Positions 6,118 through 13,244 of a stretch of DNA of 13,244 nt are shown in pieces. This stretch comes from Bacilli bacterium. GTDB lineage: Bacteria > Bacillota_I > Bacilli_A > RFN20 > CAG-288. A program made the position numbers and the translations under genes. The notes beneath the pieces are model-generated. The model was given only the letters and a program-made list of their open reading frames with translations, made no database searches and was not told the DNA's origin. The first letter of the stretch is position 1. The number at the start of each line of letters is the position of its first letter. The stretch is from NCBI GenBank assembly GCA_900763245.1, contig CAAFJQ010000087.1, positions 1 to 13,244 on the forward strand, in the 5' to 3' direction.

Positions 6118-8633
6118 AAAGAAACAAACCATTCCTGCTCCTTTTGAAAATGCAGCTGAGGAATATAAAAAAGAACATCGCTCAGTTTCTGGCAATCATT
6201 GTAATCGGTGCAATTGCCACGACTCTCTTTGTAGGCCTGCAATCGAATGCGGATACTTTCGAAGCGCAGATTCAGGAAACATTCAGAGAAGGTTCTCTTC
6301 CTGATGCCTTTGTAACTACTGGACAATATGATGAAAATGATATCTTAAAGTTAAAAGAAATCTTACCAGATGATTATCAAGTTGATAGTAGACTATATCT
6401 TCCTTCTAAAATTGGAAATCATGATGTTTATGCAGTGGTTGTTGATCATATTCCAACATTGTCTCATCCTTATGGTGAAGGTAAATTCAGTAAAACGACT
6501 ACCGATGATTATTTTGCATTCCTTGATGATGGTTGGGAGAAAAAAGAGCATCAGACAACCTACGAAAGATATAACCTCGATGATGATTTTGTCTTGTCGC
6601 TTGATATTTCATCCTTCAATTTCACAGATGATGCCGATTCCTTGTCAAGTCCCTTTTTATTGAAACCGGATGGACAGAATATATTTAAAAAAGGAAACCT
6701 ACAGCTTACGATGCAGGTGACTGGATTCATGGAGCATCCAGAGAATATAACCAAAGCAAATTACAATCCTGCGGTGTGTCTTATTTCTTATTCAATGTTC
6801 CAAAAATCCATCAACGACTTGTTGGAGAAGAACTTTACTGGTTTTGGAAAATCTCTGATTAGCATCTATCTTGATCGATTCTTCGGAAATGGATTTTTAA
6901 AAAATCATAAGCAGACTTATTTCAATCAGTATTTGATAAAGACGCCTGATGGTGTTCTTCCTAAGGAACAGATCAATAAGATCCGTTCTTACTTCAATGG
7001 CAAAGAAGACAATAATCTTCTTCTGCTGACAAAAAAAGAGGAAATGCCATTCTTTCTGACTGTCCACGCAGACAGCACACAGGCTCGACAGTTTACCTAT
7101 GTTTTTCCTTTTGTCTTCTTCTTTGTCGCGGTTCTTGTCATTCTGACAACACTGTCTCAGCTGATTCTAAAGGACCGAACTCAGATTGGAACATTGAATG
7201 CATTAGGATTGAACAATCACGAAATCCTTTTCAACTATATCGCCTTAACTTCCATTCTAGTGTTGCTTGGAACGATACTTGGTCTGATTATAGGACCGAT
7301 CCTTGTTCCTTCTATCTTAGGGCAGAAATACGCGATTCTCTATTCTCTTCCTAAGCGCACCTATCATTTCCCGTGGCTATTCGGTATGCTGACGACAGTT
7401 GGCTTTTTGTTGATATCAGCATTAGTCACCTATATTGTTGCGCGTTCTGAGCTTAAACTGAAGCCGGTGGATTCGATGAGACCGGTCGTTCCAAAGATCA
7501 AGAAGAGAAAGAAGAGTGAAAAGTCGACAAAAAACGTTATCCTACTCTCTGTCAAAATGGCATTCAGAAATCTAAGACTTGATAAGTTCAGATCTTTCAT
7601 GGTCATTATCGGTATTTTAGGATGCACTGCACTTCTAGTATGTGGATTCGGAATTGAGGATACAGTCAATTACGGAATCGGAAACGACAGGGATATCTTC
7701 CTAAATAGTGATATTGTTCTGACGCTGAATGAACCTGTACAAGATGAAACGATTATCAATGAATTGATGACAATCGATGGCATTGATAGTATCGAACCTT
7801 ATCGCCGAAGGGAAATGACGTATTACAAAGAAGGCGGAAATCAGACAACAAAAATCCTCTACATCTTATCAAAGGAAGATTCTTCTCTTGGCATGGAACT
7901 TCCTCAAGACGGAATCGCAATCAGTCAGAAGATAGCAAGAACGATTCAGTGTGAACTTGGTGATGAAATCATACTCGGAAGTGGTCTGAAGCAAAAGAAA
8001 GTCAAAGTCACAAAGATTTTCAACGCATTCTATTACAACTGCGGAATTCTCCCCTTCAACAGTCCATTATTAGATGATGAAGAAAGAGTGTTCAACGGCG
8101 CATGGATCAATGTAAAAGACAAGAAACAGGCAGATGATATTGCCGATACGATAAAAGAAAACGTTCCTAATGTTTCCTCCTCGGTCTCTAGCGATGGATT
8201 CACCATTCAGATTCAGAATGTTATGTCTGGTATCCTGATGATGACAAATGCAGTCAAAGTGTTTGCGATATTGCTCGCCCTTGTCACGCTGTATAACCTC
8301 GCTTTACTGACCTATCGTCAGCGACTAAGAGACATGTCTACTTTGAAAGTCTTAGGCTTCAGAAAACGAGAAATCGCGTTGACTTTGCTCACTGAAAGCA
8401 TGGTCCTGACATTCATCGGTGTCATCTTCGGCTCTGTGCTTGGTTACCCCTTCATGCTGGCAGTATTGAAAACGAATATCGTCGAACTGGTCGAGTATTT
8501 GTTCCACATCAATTTTGTCTCATACATATATTCGTTTATCCTCACCTTCATCGTCGCTTTCCTCATCAACCTTTACTTCTCTTATCATATAAAGAAGATC
8601 AAAATGGTCGAATCGCTTAAAAACGTCGAATAG
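6111..8633 (+). CDS. FtsX-like ABC transporter permease, double FtsX domain
   Basis: An 840-residue membrane protein partnering the ATPase just upstream. Membrane segments are visible at about 22-43, 328-352, 375-402, 420-443, 494-514, 714-734, 760-785 and 800-823. This is two repeats of one helix, a large extracellular domain (about 45-325 and 515-705) and three helices. Each half has the family's cytoplasmic loop (QIGTLNALGLNNHEI near 358 and DMSTLKVLGFRKREI near 741). The end KIKMVESLKNVE is typical of the large Firmicutes permeases. A single such protein could supply the full membrane half of the exporter. GGAG lies 8 nt before the ATG, which overlaps the ATPase stop, indicating coupled translation. 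The gene ends with TAG just before a terminator. Possible roles are peptide or lipoprotein export, or antimicrobial resistance; none can be chosen. Confidence 0.93.
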   Translation: MVKRNKPFLLLLKMQLRNIKKNIAQFLAIIVIGAIATTLFVGLQSNADTFEAQIQETFREGSLPDAFVTTGQYDENDILKLKEILPDDYQVDSRLYLPSKIGNHDVYAVVVDHIPTLSHPYGEGKFSKTTTDDYFAFLDDGWEKKEHQTTYERYNLDDDFVLSLDISSFNFTDDADSLSSPFLLKPDGQNIFKKGNLQLTMQVTGFMEHPENITKANYNPAVCLISYSMFQKSINDLLEKNFTGFGKSLISIYLDRFFGNGFLKNHKQTYFNQYLIKTPDGVLPKEQINKIRSYFNGKEDNNLLLLTKKEEMPFFLTVHADSTQARQFTYVFPFVFFFVAVLVILTTLSQLILKDRTQIGTLNALGLNNHEILFNYIALTSILVLLGTILGLIIGPILVPSILGQKYAILYSLPKRTYHFPWLFGMLTTVGFLLISALVTYIVARSELKLKPVDSMRPVVPKIKKRKKSEKSTKNVILLSVKMAFRNLRLDKFRSFMVIIGILGCTALLVCGFGIEDTVNYGIGNDRDIFLNSDIVLTLNEPVQDETIINELMTIDGIDSIEPYRRREMTYYKEGGNQTTKILYILSKEDSSLGMELPQDGIAISQKIARTIQCELGDEIILGSGLKQKKVKVTKIFNAFYYNCGILPFNSPLLDDEERVFNGAWINVKDKKQADDIADTIKENVPNVSSSVSSDGFTIQIQNVMSGILMMTNAVKVFAILLALVTLYNLALLTYRQRLRDMSTLKVLGFRKREIALTLLTESMVLTFIGVIFGSVLGYPFMLAVLKTNIVELVEYLFHINFVSYIYSFILTFIVAFLINLYFSYHIKKIKMVESLKNVE

Positions 8634-8634
8634 A

Positions 8635-8669
8635 AAAAGCCTTGCGCCGCATATTGGCACAAGGCTTTT
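8635..8669. terminator. Bidirectional terminator between the permease gene and purB
   Basis: AAAAGCCTTG (8635-8644) pairs with CAAGGCTTTT (8660-8669). After one C/A mismatch, GCC pairs with GGC around a 7-nt loop. A tracts and T tracts flank the stem, so it can serve both convergent genes. It begins 2 nt after the permease stop and ends one base before the purB stop. Confidence 0.9.
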
Positions 8670-8670
8670 A

Positions 8671-9969
8671 TCAAGCGAGGATTCCGACTTTCTTATAGAT
8701 ATAATCGACGTTTTTCAGATAAGGATCGTATGTGAAGCAAGACTGTATCTCATCAAGCGTGAGATGCTTTCTGACTTCCTCATTGCTTTCGATGTTCTTT
8801 TTGAAATCAGTGTGATTCAACGCGCTATCCATGCTGGAAGGCTGAATCAGATCGTAGGCGTTTTCTCTTGTCATGCCTTTTTCAATCAGGGCAGTCAGGA
8901 CGCGAGATGAGAATATTGCATTGTTAGTCAGATGAATGTTCTTTTCCATCATTTCAGGGAAAACGGTAAGATTTCTGATGATCTTTGTCATTCTCTGCAA
9001 AGCATAATCAGTAAGCTCAATCATATCGATGAAGGAAACTCTTTCGACACAGGAATGTGTCAAATCTCTTTCATGATACAAAGCGTTATCCTCTAATATT
9101 GGGAAGAGATATCCACGGATGATTCTTGCACATCCAGTAATGTTCTCACTGGCAATCGGGTTTCTCTTCTGCGGCATAGCAGAAGATCCCTTCTGACCTT
9201 TTGAAAAGCCTTCTTCTACTTCATGGATTTCACTTCTTGAAAGATTTCTGATTTCGACAGCAATCTTTTCCAAAGTGGATGCAAGTATCGCAAGTGTACA
9301 GGCATAATGCTCGTGGCGGTCTCTGGAGAGGACCTGAGTAGCGATAGCAGAACTTTCAAGACCGAGAATTTCGCCGGCGATATCCTGGATGCGAGGATCG
9401 ATATCAGCATAATTGCCGACTGCTCCGCTGAGCTTGATTGCTTCGATATACTTCCTATTAGTCTTGAATGAAGAGAGCGTTCTCATTGTTTCATCATAAT
9501 AGTTTGCCCATTTCAGACCGAATGAAGTGATCTCGGCGTGCATGCCATGTGTTCTTCCGATGCACGGAGTATATTTGTATTGAAGTGCTTTTTCCTTCAA
9601 TGCGTCTAAGAAGGCATCAAGATCTTTTTCGATGATATCATTTGCCTCTTTATAGAGAAGAGACATAGCGGTATCAACAACATCCGTACTTGTAAGACCA
9701 AAGTGGACAAAGCGCTTTTCTTCGCCCAAGGTCTCAGAAATCTGACGTGTAAAAGCGATGACGTCATGTTTGGTGACAGCTTCAATTTCCTGAATTCTTG
9801 CAACGTTGACCTTGCCGTTTTTCTTGGCGGCTATAAAATCCTCTTCAGGAATGACACCGATTCTCGACCATGCCTCCATCGAGGCCAGTTCGACTTTCCA
9901 ATAAGCGTTGAAGCGGGATTCGTCATCGAACAAAGATGACATTTCCTTTGTCAGATAGCGCTCAATCAT
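8671..9969 (-). CDS. purB: Adenylosuccinate lyase
   Basis: This cytosolic enzyme of the fumarase/aspartase superfamily cleaves SAICAR to AICAR in de novo purine synthesis and adenylosuccinate to AMP, releasing fumarate each time. At 432 residues it matches the Bacillus-type enzyme in length and register: H68 (TKHD), TSTDVVDT at 93-100, the proposed general acid H141 in RTHGMHAE, the mobile signature loop GSSAMPQKRNP at 261-271 with catalytic serine, and E275. I chose ATG 9969 over TTG 9972 one codon earlier. AAAGGAAG lies 7 nt upstream of that ATG. Its A is shared with the TGA of purA (TGATG), so translation is coupled. It ends in TGA at a shared terminator. Confidence 0.98.
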   Translation of the reverse strand: MIERYLTKEMSSLFDDESRFNAYWKVELASMEAWSRIGVIPEEDFIAAKKNGKVNVARIQEIEAVTKHDVIAFTRQISETLGEEKRFVHFGLTSTDVVDTAMSLLYKEANDIIEKDLDAFLDALKEKALQYKYTPCIGRTHGMHAEITSFGLKWANYYDETMRTLSSFKTNRKYIEAIKLSGAVGNYADIDPRIQDIAGEILGLESSAIATQVLSRDRHEHYACTLAILASTLEKIAVEIRNLSRSEIHEVEEGFSKGQKGSSAMPQKRNPIASENITGCARIIRGYLFPILEDNALYHERDLTHSCVERVSFIDMIELTDYALQRMTKIIRNLTVFPEMMEKNIHLTNNAIFSSRVLTALIEKGMTRENAYDLIQPSSMDSALNHTDFKKNIESNEEVRKHLTLDEIQSCFTYDPYLKNVDYIYKKVGILA

Positions 9970-11249
9970 CAAAAGACTTCCTTTCTCAGAATCGTACCAT
10001 CTTTATCAGGGGAAACTGAGATGATATCAATGGAAACACCAAGATATTTCTCAATAGTTGAAATATAGTTCTTGCAGTTGAGCGGTAATTCATCAAATGT
10101 CTTGCAGGTAGAGATGTCCTCTTTCCAGGAAGGAAGGGTGATAAACTCCGGCTTGACTAAGGAGAGCTCCATGACATTGCTAGGCATGAAGTCGATCTTT
10201 TCTCCGTTTAAAGTGTATCCTGTGCAGATCTTGATTTCATCGACGGCGGAAAGAACATCCAAAAGCATGATGGCGCAGTGTGTGATGCCAGAGATATTCT
10301 TGACATACTTCAACTGAGGGATATCAAGCCATCCGACTCTTCTAGGACGATGTGTGACTGTTCCGTATTCATGTCCTTTTTCACGGATAAGATTTCCGAT
10401 CTCGTTATTGATTTCGCTGGGGAAAGGACCTTCTCCAACTCTTGTGGTATATGCCTTCATGACACCTAAGACACCTTCGACAGCAGTAAGCGGAAGACCG
10501 GTGTTAGAAGGGATTGCAGTAGCCAAAGGAGAGGAAGATGTGACATAAGGGAATGTTCCATAAGTGAGGCAAAGCATAGCACCCTGAGCACCTTCGAACA
10601 AAATCTTCTTTCCTTCTTTATAAGAATTCTGAAGGAAAGTAGTTGTATCGGCGATGAAAGGAAGAAGAACTTCTCTGTCTTTCATCAATTCATCATAGAT
10701 CTCTTCTTCAGAGAACTGTTTTCCGCCATAAGCGAGAAGTTCTTTGTTTTTCAAAGGAAGGACTTCGTGTACTCTTTCTTTGAGGAATTCAGGATAAAGA
10801 AGATCACCGACACGGATAGAAAGACGTGCGGCTCTATCCTCATAGCAAGGACCAATTCCGTTCTTTGTTGTTCCGATCTTATATTCGCCTAATGCGTTCT
10901 CTCTTGCGATATCAAGCTCGACATGATAAGGCATAAGAAGCGTAGCGCGCTTCGAGATCATCAACTTGAAATCCTTGACTCCCTTTTCATGAATGTTGTT
11001 CATCTCAGTGATCAAAGAAGTCGGATTGATAACCATACCATCAGCAAGGACATTGACCGTATCCTTGTTCAAAATTCCTGATGGAAGAAGGCGAAGAGCG
11101 TATCTGACACCATGATGTTCGATGGTATGACCAGCGTTGTTGCCCCCTTGCGAACGGACGACTATCTGTGCCTTTGTTGCACAATAATCGGTGATTTTAC
11201 CTTTTCCTTCATCACCCCATTGCATCCCTTCTATGGCTAAAGTTCTCAT
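9969..11249 (-). CDS. purA: Adenylosuccinate synthetase (divergent active-site loop)
   Basis: It joins IMP and aspartate using GTP to give adenylosuccinate, which PurB then converts to AMP. The 426-residue length is normal. D13 in WGDEGKGK, H41 in GGNNAGHT, GTTKNGIGP at 126-134, EGAQGA at 219-224 and KAYTTRVGEGPFP at 265-277 are conserved. Odd points compared with B. subtilis PurA as I remember it: LCLTYGTFPYVTSSS where LDIDQGTYPFVTSSN is usual, loss of the following glycine-rich loop (residues 241-254), TGRPRR replaced by THRPRR at 299-304, and M9 in place of Gln in the first loop. The frame extends upstream to 11363, but ATG 11249 fits the family N-terminus and has AAAGGAGG 11 nt before it. 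Confidence 0.96.
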   Translation of the reverse strand: MRTLAIEGMQWGDEGKGKITDYCATKAQIVVRSQGGNNAGHTIEHHGVRYALRLLPSGILNKDTVNVLADGMVINPTSLITEMNNIHEKGVKDFKLMISKRATLLMPYHVELDIARENALGEYKIGTTKNGIGPCYEDRAARLSIRVGDLLYPEFLKERVHEVLPLKNKELLAYGGKQFSEEEIYDELMKDREVLLPFIADTTTFLQNSYKEGKKILFEGAQGAMLCLTYGTFPYVTSSSPLATAIPSNTGLPLTAVEGVLGVMKAYTTRVGEGPFPSEINNEIGNLIREKGHEYGTVTHRPRRVGWLDIPQLKYVKNISGITHCAIMLLDVLSAVDEIKICTGYTLNGEKIDFMPSNVMELSLVKPEFITLPSWKEDISTCKTFDELPLNCKNYISTIEKYLGVSIDIISVSPDKDGTILRKEVF

Positions 11250-11260
11250 AAGTAAAAAAG

Positions 11261-11268
11261 CCTCCTTT
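11261..11268 (-). promoter_or_regulatory. Ribosome binding site deciding the purA start
   Basis: AAAGGAGG on the minus strand lies 11 nt before ATG 11249. The 38 extra codons upstream are AT-rich, unlike any PurA N-terminus, and no comparable site precedes them. Confidence 0.85.
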
Positions 11269-11305
11269 GAATTGTACTGTAACAAGAACTTCTTATTACT
11301 TATGT

Positions 11306-11314
11306 ATCTTATCA
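11306..11314 (-). promoter_or_regulatory. Tentative extended -10 promoter of purA-purB
   Basis: The minus strand reads TGATAAGAT, an extended -10 with four of six hexamer matches; the -35 at 17 nt (CTTCCA) is poor. The leader would be about 50 nt. I saw no PurR box or purine riboswitch in 11250-11409. Confidence 0.35.
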
Positions 11315-11356
11315 CTTGAGATTTTAAATGGAAGAAAAAATTGAAATTTTTTTCGG

Positions 11357-11385
11357 TTGACAAATCCAGAAGGCATCAGTTAAAT
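11357..11385 (+). promoter_or_regulatory. Promoter of the DUF362 gene
   Basis: A perfect -35 TTGACA (11357-11362) is 17 nt from TTAAAT (11380-11385, four of six). Initiation would fall near 11392, so the leader is about 18 nt and consists almost entirely of the ribosome site. Confidence 0.7.
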
Positions 11386-11393
11386 ATTTTAGT

Positions 11394-11399
11394 AAGGAG
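11394..11399 (+). promoter_or_regulatory. Ribosome binding site of the DUF362 gene
   Basis: AAGGAG ends 10 nt before ATG 11410. It shows that the intended start lies upstream of the in-frame TAG at 11467. Confidence 0.8.
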
Positions 11400-11409
11400 A
11401 ATGTAATTC

Positions 11410-12291
11410 ATGCAAAGCACAGTTTATTTTTCAAGAGACTTAGACGGGAAGCATATCAAAGACCTTTAGAAATTATTTGAAGGCAAGCTTTCTGGCAATA
11501 TCGCCATCAAACTTCATTCCGGAGAAGAAGGGAACCAGAATTTCTTACGCCCCGAATATCTTAAAGACATCATCGATTATGTCGATGGAACAGTCGTCGA
11601 ATGCAATACTGCCTATGAAGGATCCAGAAACACCAGCGAAAAGCACCTTAAGACTTTGAAAGAGCACGGATGGAGCAAGTACTTCAAAGTCGATCTTCTC
11701 GATGAAGAGGAGGATGACTTGGTCTTACCGATTGAAAACGGATTTGTTTTAGATAAGAACTATGTCGGAAAAGACCTCTCAAAATATGATTCCTTATTAG
11801 TGCTCTCTCATTTCAAAGGTCATCCGATGGGCGGATACGGAGGAGCCTTAAAACAGCTTTCCATCGGTGTCGCATCCAGCAGAGGAAAAGCATGGATTCA
11901 TTCCGCTGGAAAAACAACAGATCAGTCCAAATTTTGGAACAATCTTCCTAAGCAAGACACTTTCTTAGAGGCTATGGCGGATGCTGCATCCTCTGTTGTC
12001 AGATATTTCAAAGGAAACAGCCTATATATCAATATCATGAAGAACATGTCAGTCGATTGTGACTGCTGTGCAGTTGCCGAAGATCCGTGCATGAAAGATA
12101 TCGGCGTACTGATCAGCGATGATCCCGTTGCTATCGACAAAGCATGCATTGATCTGGTCATGAACAGCAATGATCCTGGAAAAGAACACTTTATGGAAAG
12201 AGTCAATTCCAGACATGGTCTTCACACCATTGAAGCGGCTGAAAAGTTAGGCATCGGAACAACTGATTATAAGTTGATTGAAGTCAAGTAA
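11410..12291 (+). pseudogene. DUF362-family protein gene with an in-frame TAG at codon 20
   Basis: From ATG 11410 the frame reads 19 codons, then TAG (11467-11469), then 273 sense codons to TAA. Family features continue on both sides of the TAG. The 19-residue start (MQSTVYFSRDL...) resembles the usual N-terminus. Downstream come KLHSGEEGNQNFLRPE (34-49), VECNTAY (63-69), SHFKGHPMGGYGGALK (133-148) and the cysteine cluster DCDCCAVAEDPC (C217, C219, C220, C227), which could bind metal or an Fe-S cluster. The family's biochemical role is not settled. No ATG, GTG or TTG occurs in frame between the TAG and TTG 11656, and no good ribosome site precedes that TTG, so reinitiation would lose the conserved N-terminal motifs. 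There is no other frame damage, so the lesion is recent, or the TAG is read through, or it is a sequencing error. Confidence 0.8.
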
Positions 12292-12302
12292 ACTACATAA
12301 CG

Positions 12303-12334
12303 AATAAAGCGGACCTACGATGGCCCGCTTTATT
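12303..12334. terminator. Bidirectional terminator between the DUF362 and PAP2 genes
   Basis: AATAAAGCGG (12303-12312) pairs perfectly with CCGCTTTATT (12325-12334). After an A/C mismatch, CC pairs with GG around the loop TACGAT. It lies between two convergent stop codons. Confidence 0.88.
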
Positions 12335-13222
12335 TCATTCTTCGATAACTAACGGTCTTTTCCTAAACAGAACAAGCAACAGCGTCATGCAGATAGTCGA
12401 AATAAGAAGGCCGAAGGAAACATCGCTTAAATAGTGAGCGCCGATACGGATTCTCGTATAAGCGATAAGCAAGGTATATGCCAAACAGATGAAATAAGTG
12501 ACATAATTGCTTCCCTTGAATTTGAAACGGAACAAGGGAGAAAGACAAGCTAATAACATAGTGGTTGTAGCTGTTGCGACATGTCCGCTAGGCCAGGATT
12601 TATAGTAATCACCTTTATGTTTGAATGGCTGGAACTGATACCAGGCGCGGAATGTATCTCCATTGACATTCAATGTCGGATCGACCAAGAATCGATATCT
12701 CGGTCTTCCTCCGACTTTTTTCAATAATGTCATCACACCGATTTGAAGCAAGGAAACAAACAGAATAATAAGACCTAACTTCAGTGTGTTATCAAGATTG
12801 TGATGGTCTAAGAATACGATGGCTAAGACAGAATAGAAGATCATGATGCAGGCGCTGATACCATAGGCTAACCCCTTTTCAAAGACCAGACCATATCGTT
12901 TTCCGTTATCGACCATGTGACTGCCCAAATAATAAGTGGCTCCGATGAGTGTCGATAAACCTAAGACGATGCCAAGAATCTTCCAGTATACCTTGTCTCT
13001 TGGAAACAATCCTAAGAAACATAGTATTCCGCCTAATGCAGTGATCCAATAGGATATCGATTCTCCGATCGTCTCAAAGAAACCGGCGAAACCATTTGAA
13101 CTATCGGCAATCGCTTTTGAAATGGAGAGGTCATAGAAAGTTCCGAATATGATTCCGATAATAGAAATGCTAGCGGGAATGAGAAGACACCAAATAGGTA
13201 TTGAAAACAGCTTTTTGCGCAT
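12335..13222 (-). CDS. PAP2-family membrane phosphatase
   Basis: A 295-residue integral membrane protein with about eight hydrophobic segments, starting near 10-28, 57-73, 80-99, 117-138, 147-166, 213-230, 239-256 and 268-286. Family members dephosphorylate lipid phosphates such as undecaprenyl pyrophosphate, phosphatidic acid or phosphatidylglycerol phosphate, with the active site on the outer face. The three PAP2 motifs are present: C1 as K168-x6-R175, with Y176 where proline is usual; C2 as PSGH at 211-214; and C3 as R257-x5-H263-x3-D267. All charged and histidine catalytic positions are kept, so activity is expected. AAGGAG (13233-13238) ends 10 nt before the ATG. The preferred substrate cannot be inferred. 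The gene appears monocistronic at its 3' end; its promoter lies outside the window. Confidence 0.93.
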   Translation of the reverse strand: MRKKLFSIPIWCLLIPASISIIGIIFGTFYDLSISKAIADSSNGFAGFFETIGESISYWITALGGILCFLGLFPRDKVYWKILGIVLGLSTLIGATYYLGSHMVDNGKRYGLVFEKGLAYGISACIMIFYSVLAIVFLDHHNLDNTLKLGLIILFVSLLQIGVMTLLKKVGGRPRYRFLVDPTLNVNGDTFRAWYQFQPFKHKGDYYKSWPSGHVATATTTMLLACLSPLFRFKFKGSNYVTYFICLAYTLLIAYTRIRIGAHYLSDVSFGLLISTICMTLLLVLFRKRPLVIEE

Positions 13223-13244
13223 ATGTTCGAGCTCCTTACTAATA

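Noticed and set aside
9969..11249. PurA as a phage-type PurZ (2-aminoadenylosuccinate synthetase)
   Set aside because: The catalytic Asp in WGDEGKGK (D13), which is replaced in PurZ, is intact, and the gene is coupled to purB in a housekeeping arrangement.
11250..11363. 38-codon upstream extension of purA
   Set aside because: It is AT-rich, lies in the divergent promoter region and precedes the AAAGGAGG site that serves ATG 11249.
11250..11409. Purine or PRPP riboswitch ahead of purA
   Set aside because: The 160-nt interval is AT-rich, holds two divergent promoters and shows no substantial stem structures or terminator hairpin on the purA side.
11467..11469. TAG read as pyrrolysine or as a reassigned sense codon genome-wide
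   Set aside because: TAG ends lepA (17-19) and the permease gene (8631-8633) as a normal stop, and no tRNA-Pyl or pylS is in the window. I also saw no convincing conserved stem-loop after the TAG.

Overview
The window reads as chromosomal DNA from a moderately AT-rich, low-GC Gram-positive bacterium (Bacillota). The gene content and protein style (helicase-nuclease beside lepA, a large FtsX-type permease, a DUF362 protein, strong AAGGAGG ribosome sites) remind me of the Erysipelotrichia/Clostridia side, but no marker here fixes the genus. The standard code fits: TGA, TAA and TAG all end genes in this window. Coding density is high and no gene-free stretch exceeds 300 bases.

Left block, minus strand (17-4244): a DinG/XPD-type iron-sulfur helicase with an N-terminal RecB-like nuclease domain, then lepA (elongation factor 4), overlapping by 11 nt and apparently one operon. 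Its probable promoter lies so close to the helicase ATG that the mRNA would be leaderless or nearly so. Diverging from it on the plus strand is a complete tRNA-Phe(GAA) gene with encoded CCA, its own extended -10 promoter and an intrinsic terminator.

Middle block, plus strand (4604-8633): an unrecognised 249-residue protein with a PD...SxK...E nuclease-like signature, then an ABC exporter of MacB/FtsX type (ATPase and 840-residue permease, start and stop overlapping). This cassette sits between the tRNA and the purine genes and ends at a bidirectional terminator shared with the convergent purB.

Right block: purA and purB (minus strand, 8671-11249) overlap by one base and encode the two steps associated with AMP synthesis from IMP; PurB also acts earlier in de novo purine synthesis. 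PurA is divergent in a normally conserved loop. Diverging from purA is a DUF362-family gene (11410-12291) with a good promoter and ribosome site, but codon 20 is an in-frame TAG while the rest of the frame is intact. It ends at a terminator shared with a convergent PAP2-family membrane phosphatase gene (12335-13222).

The observations most worth following are the amber codon in the otherwise intact DUF362 gene, the orphan nuclease-like gene beside tRNA-Phe, the altered PurA loop, and the apparently leaderless helicase transcript. I found no CRISPR array, insertion sequence, integrase or phage gene.
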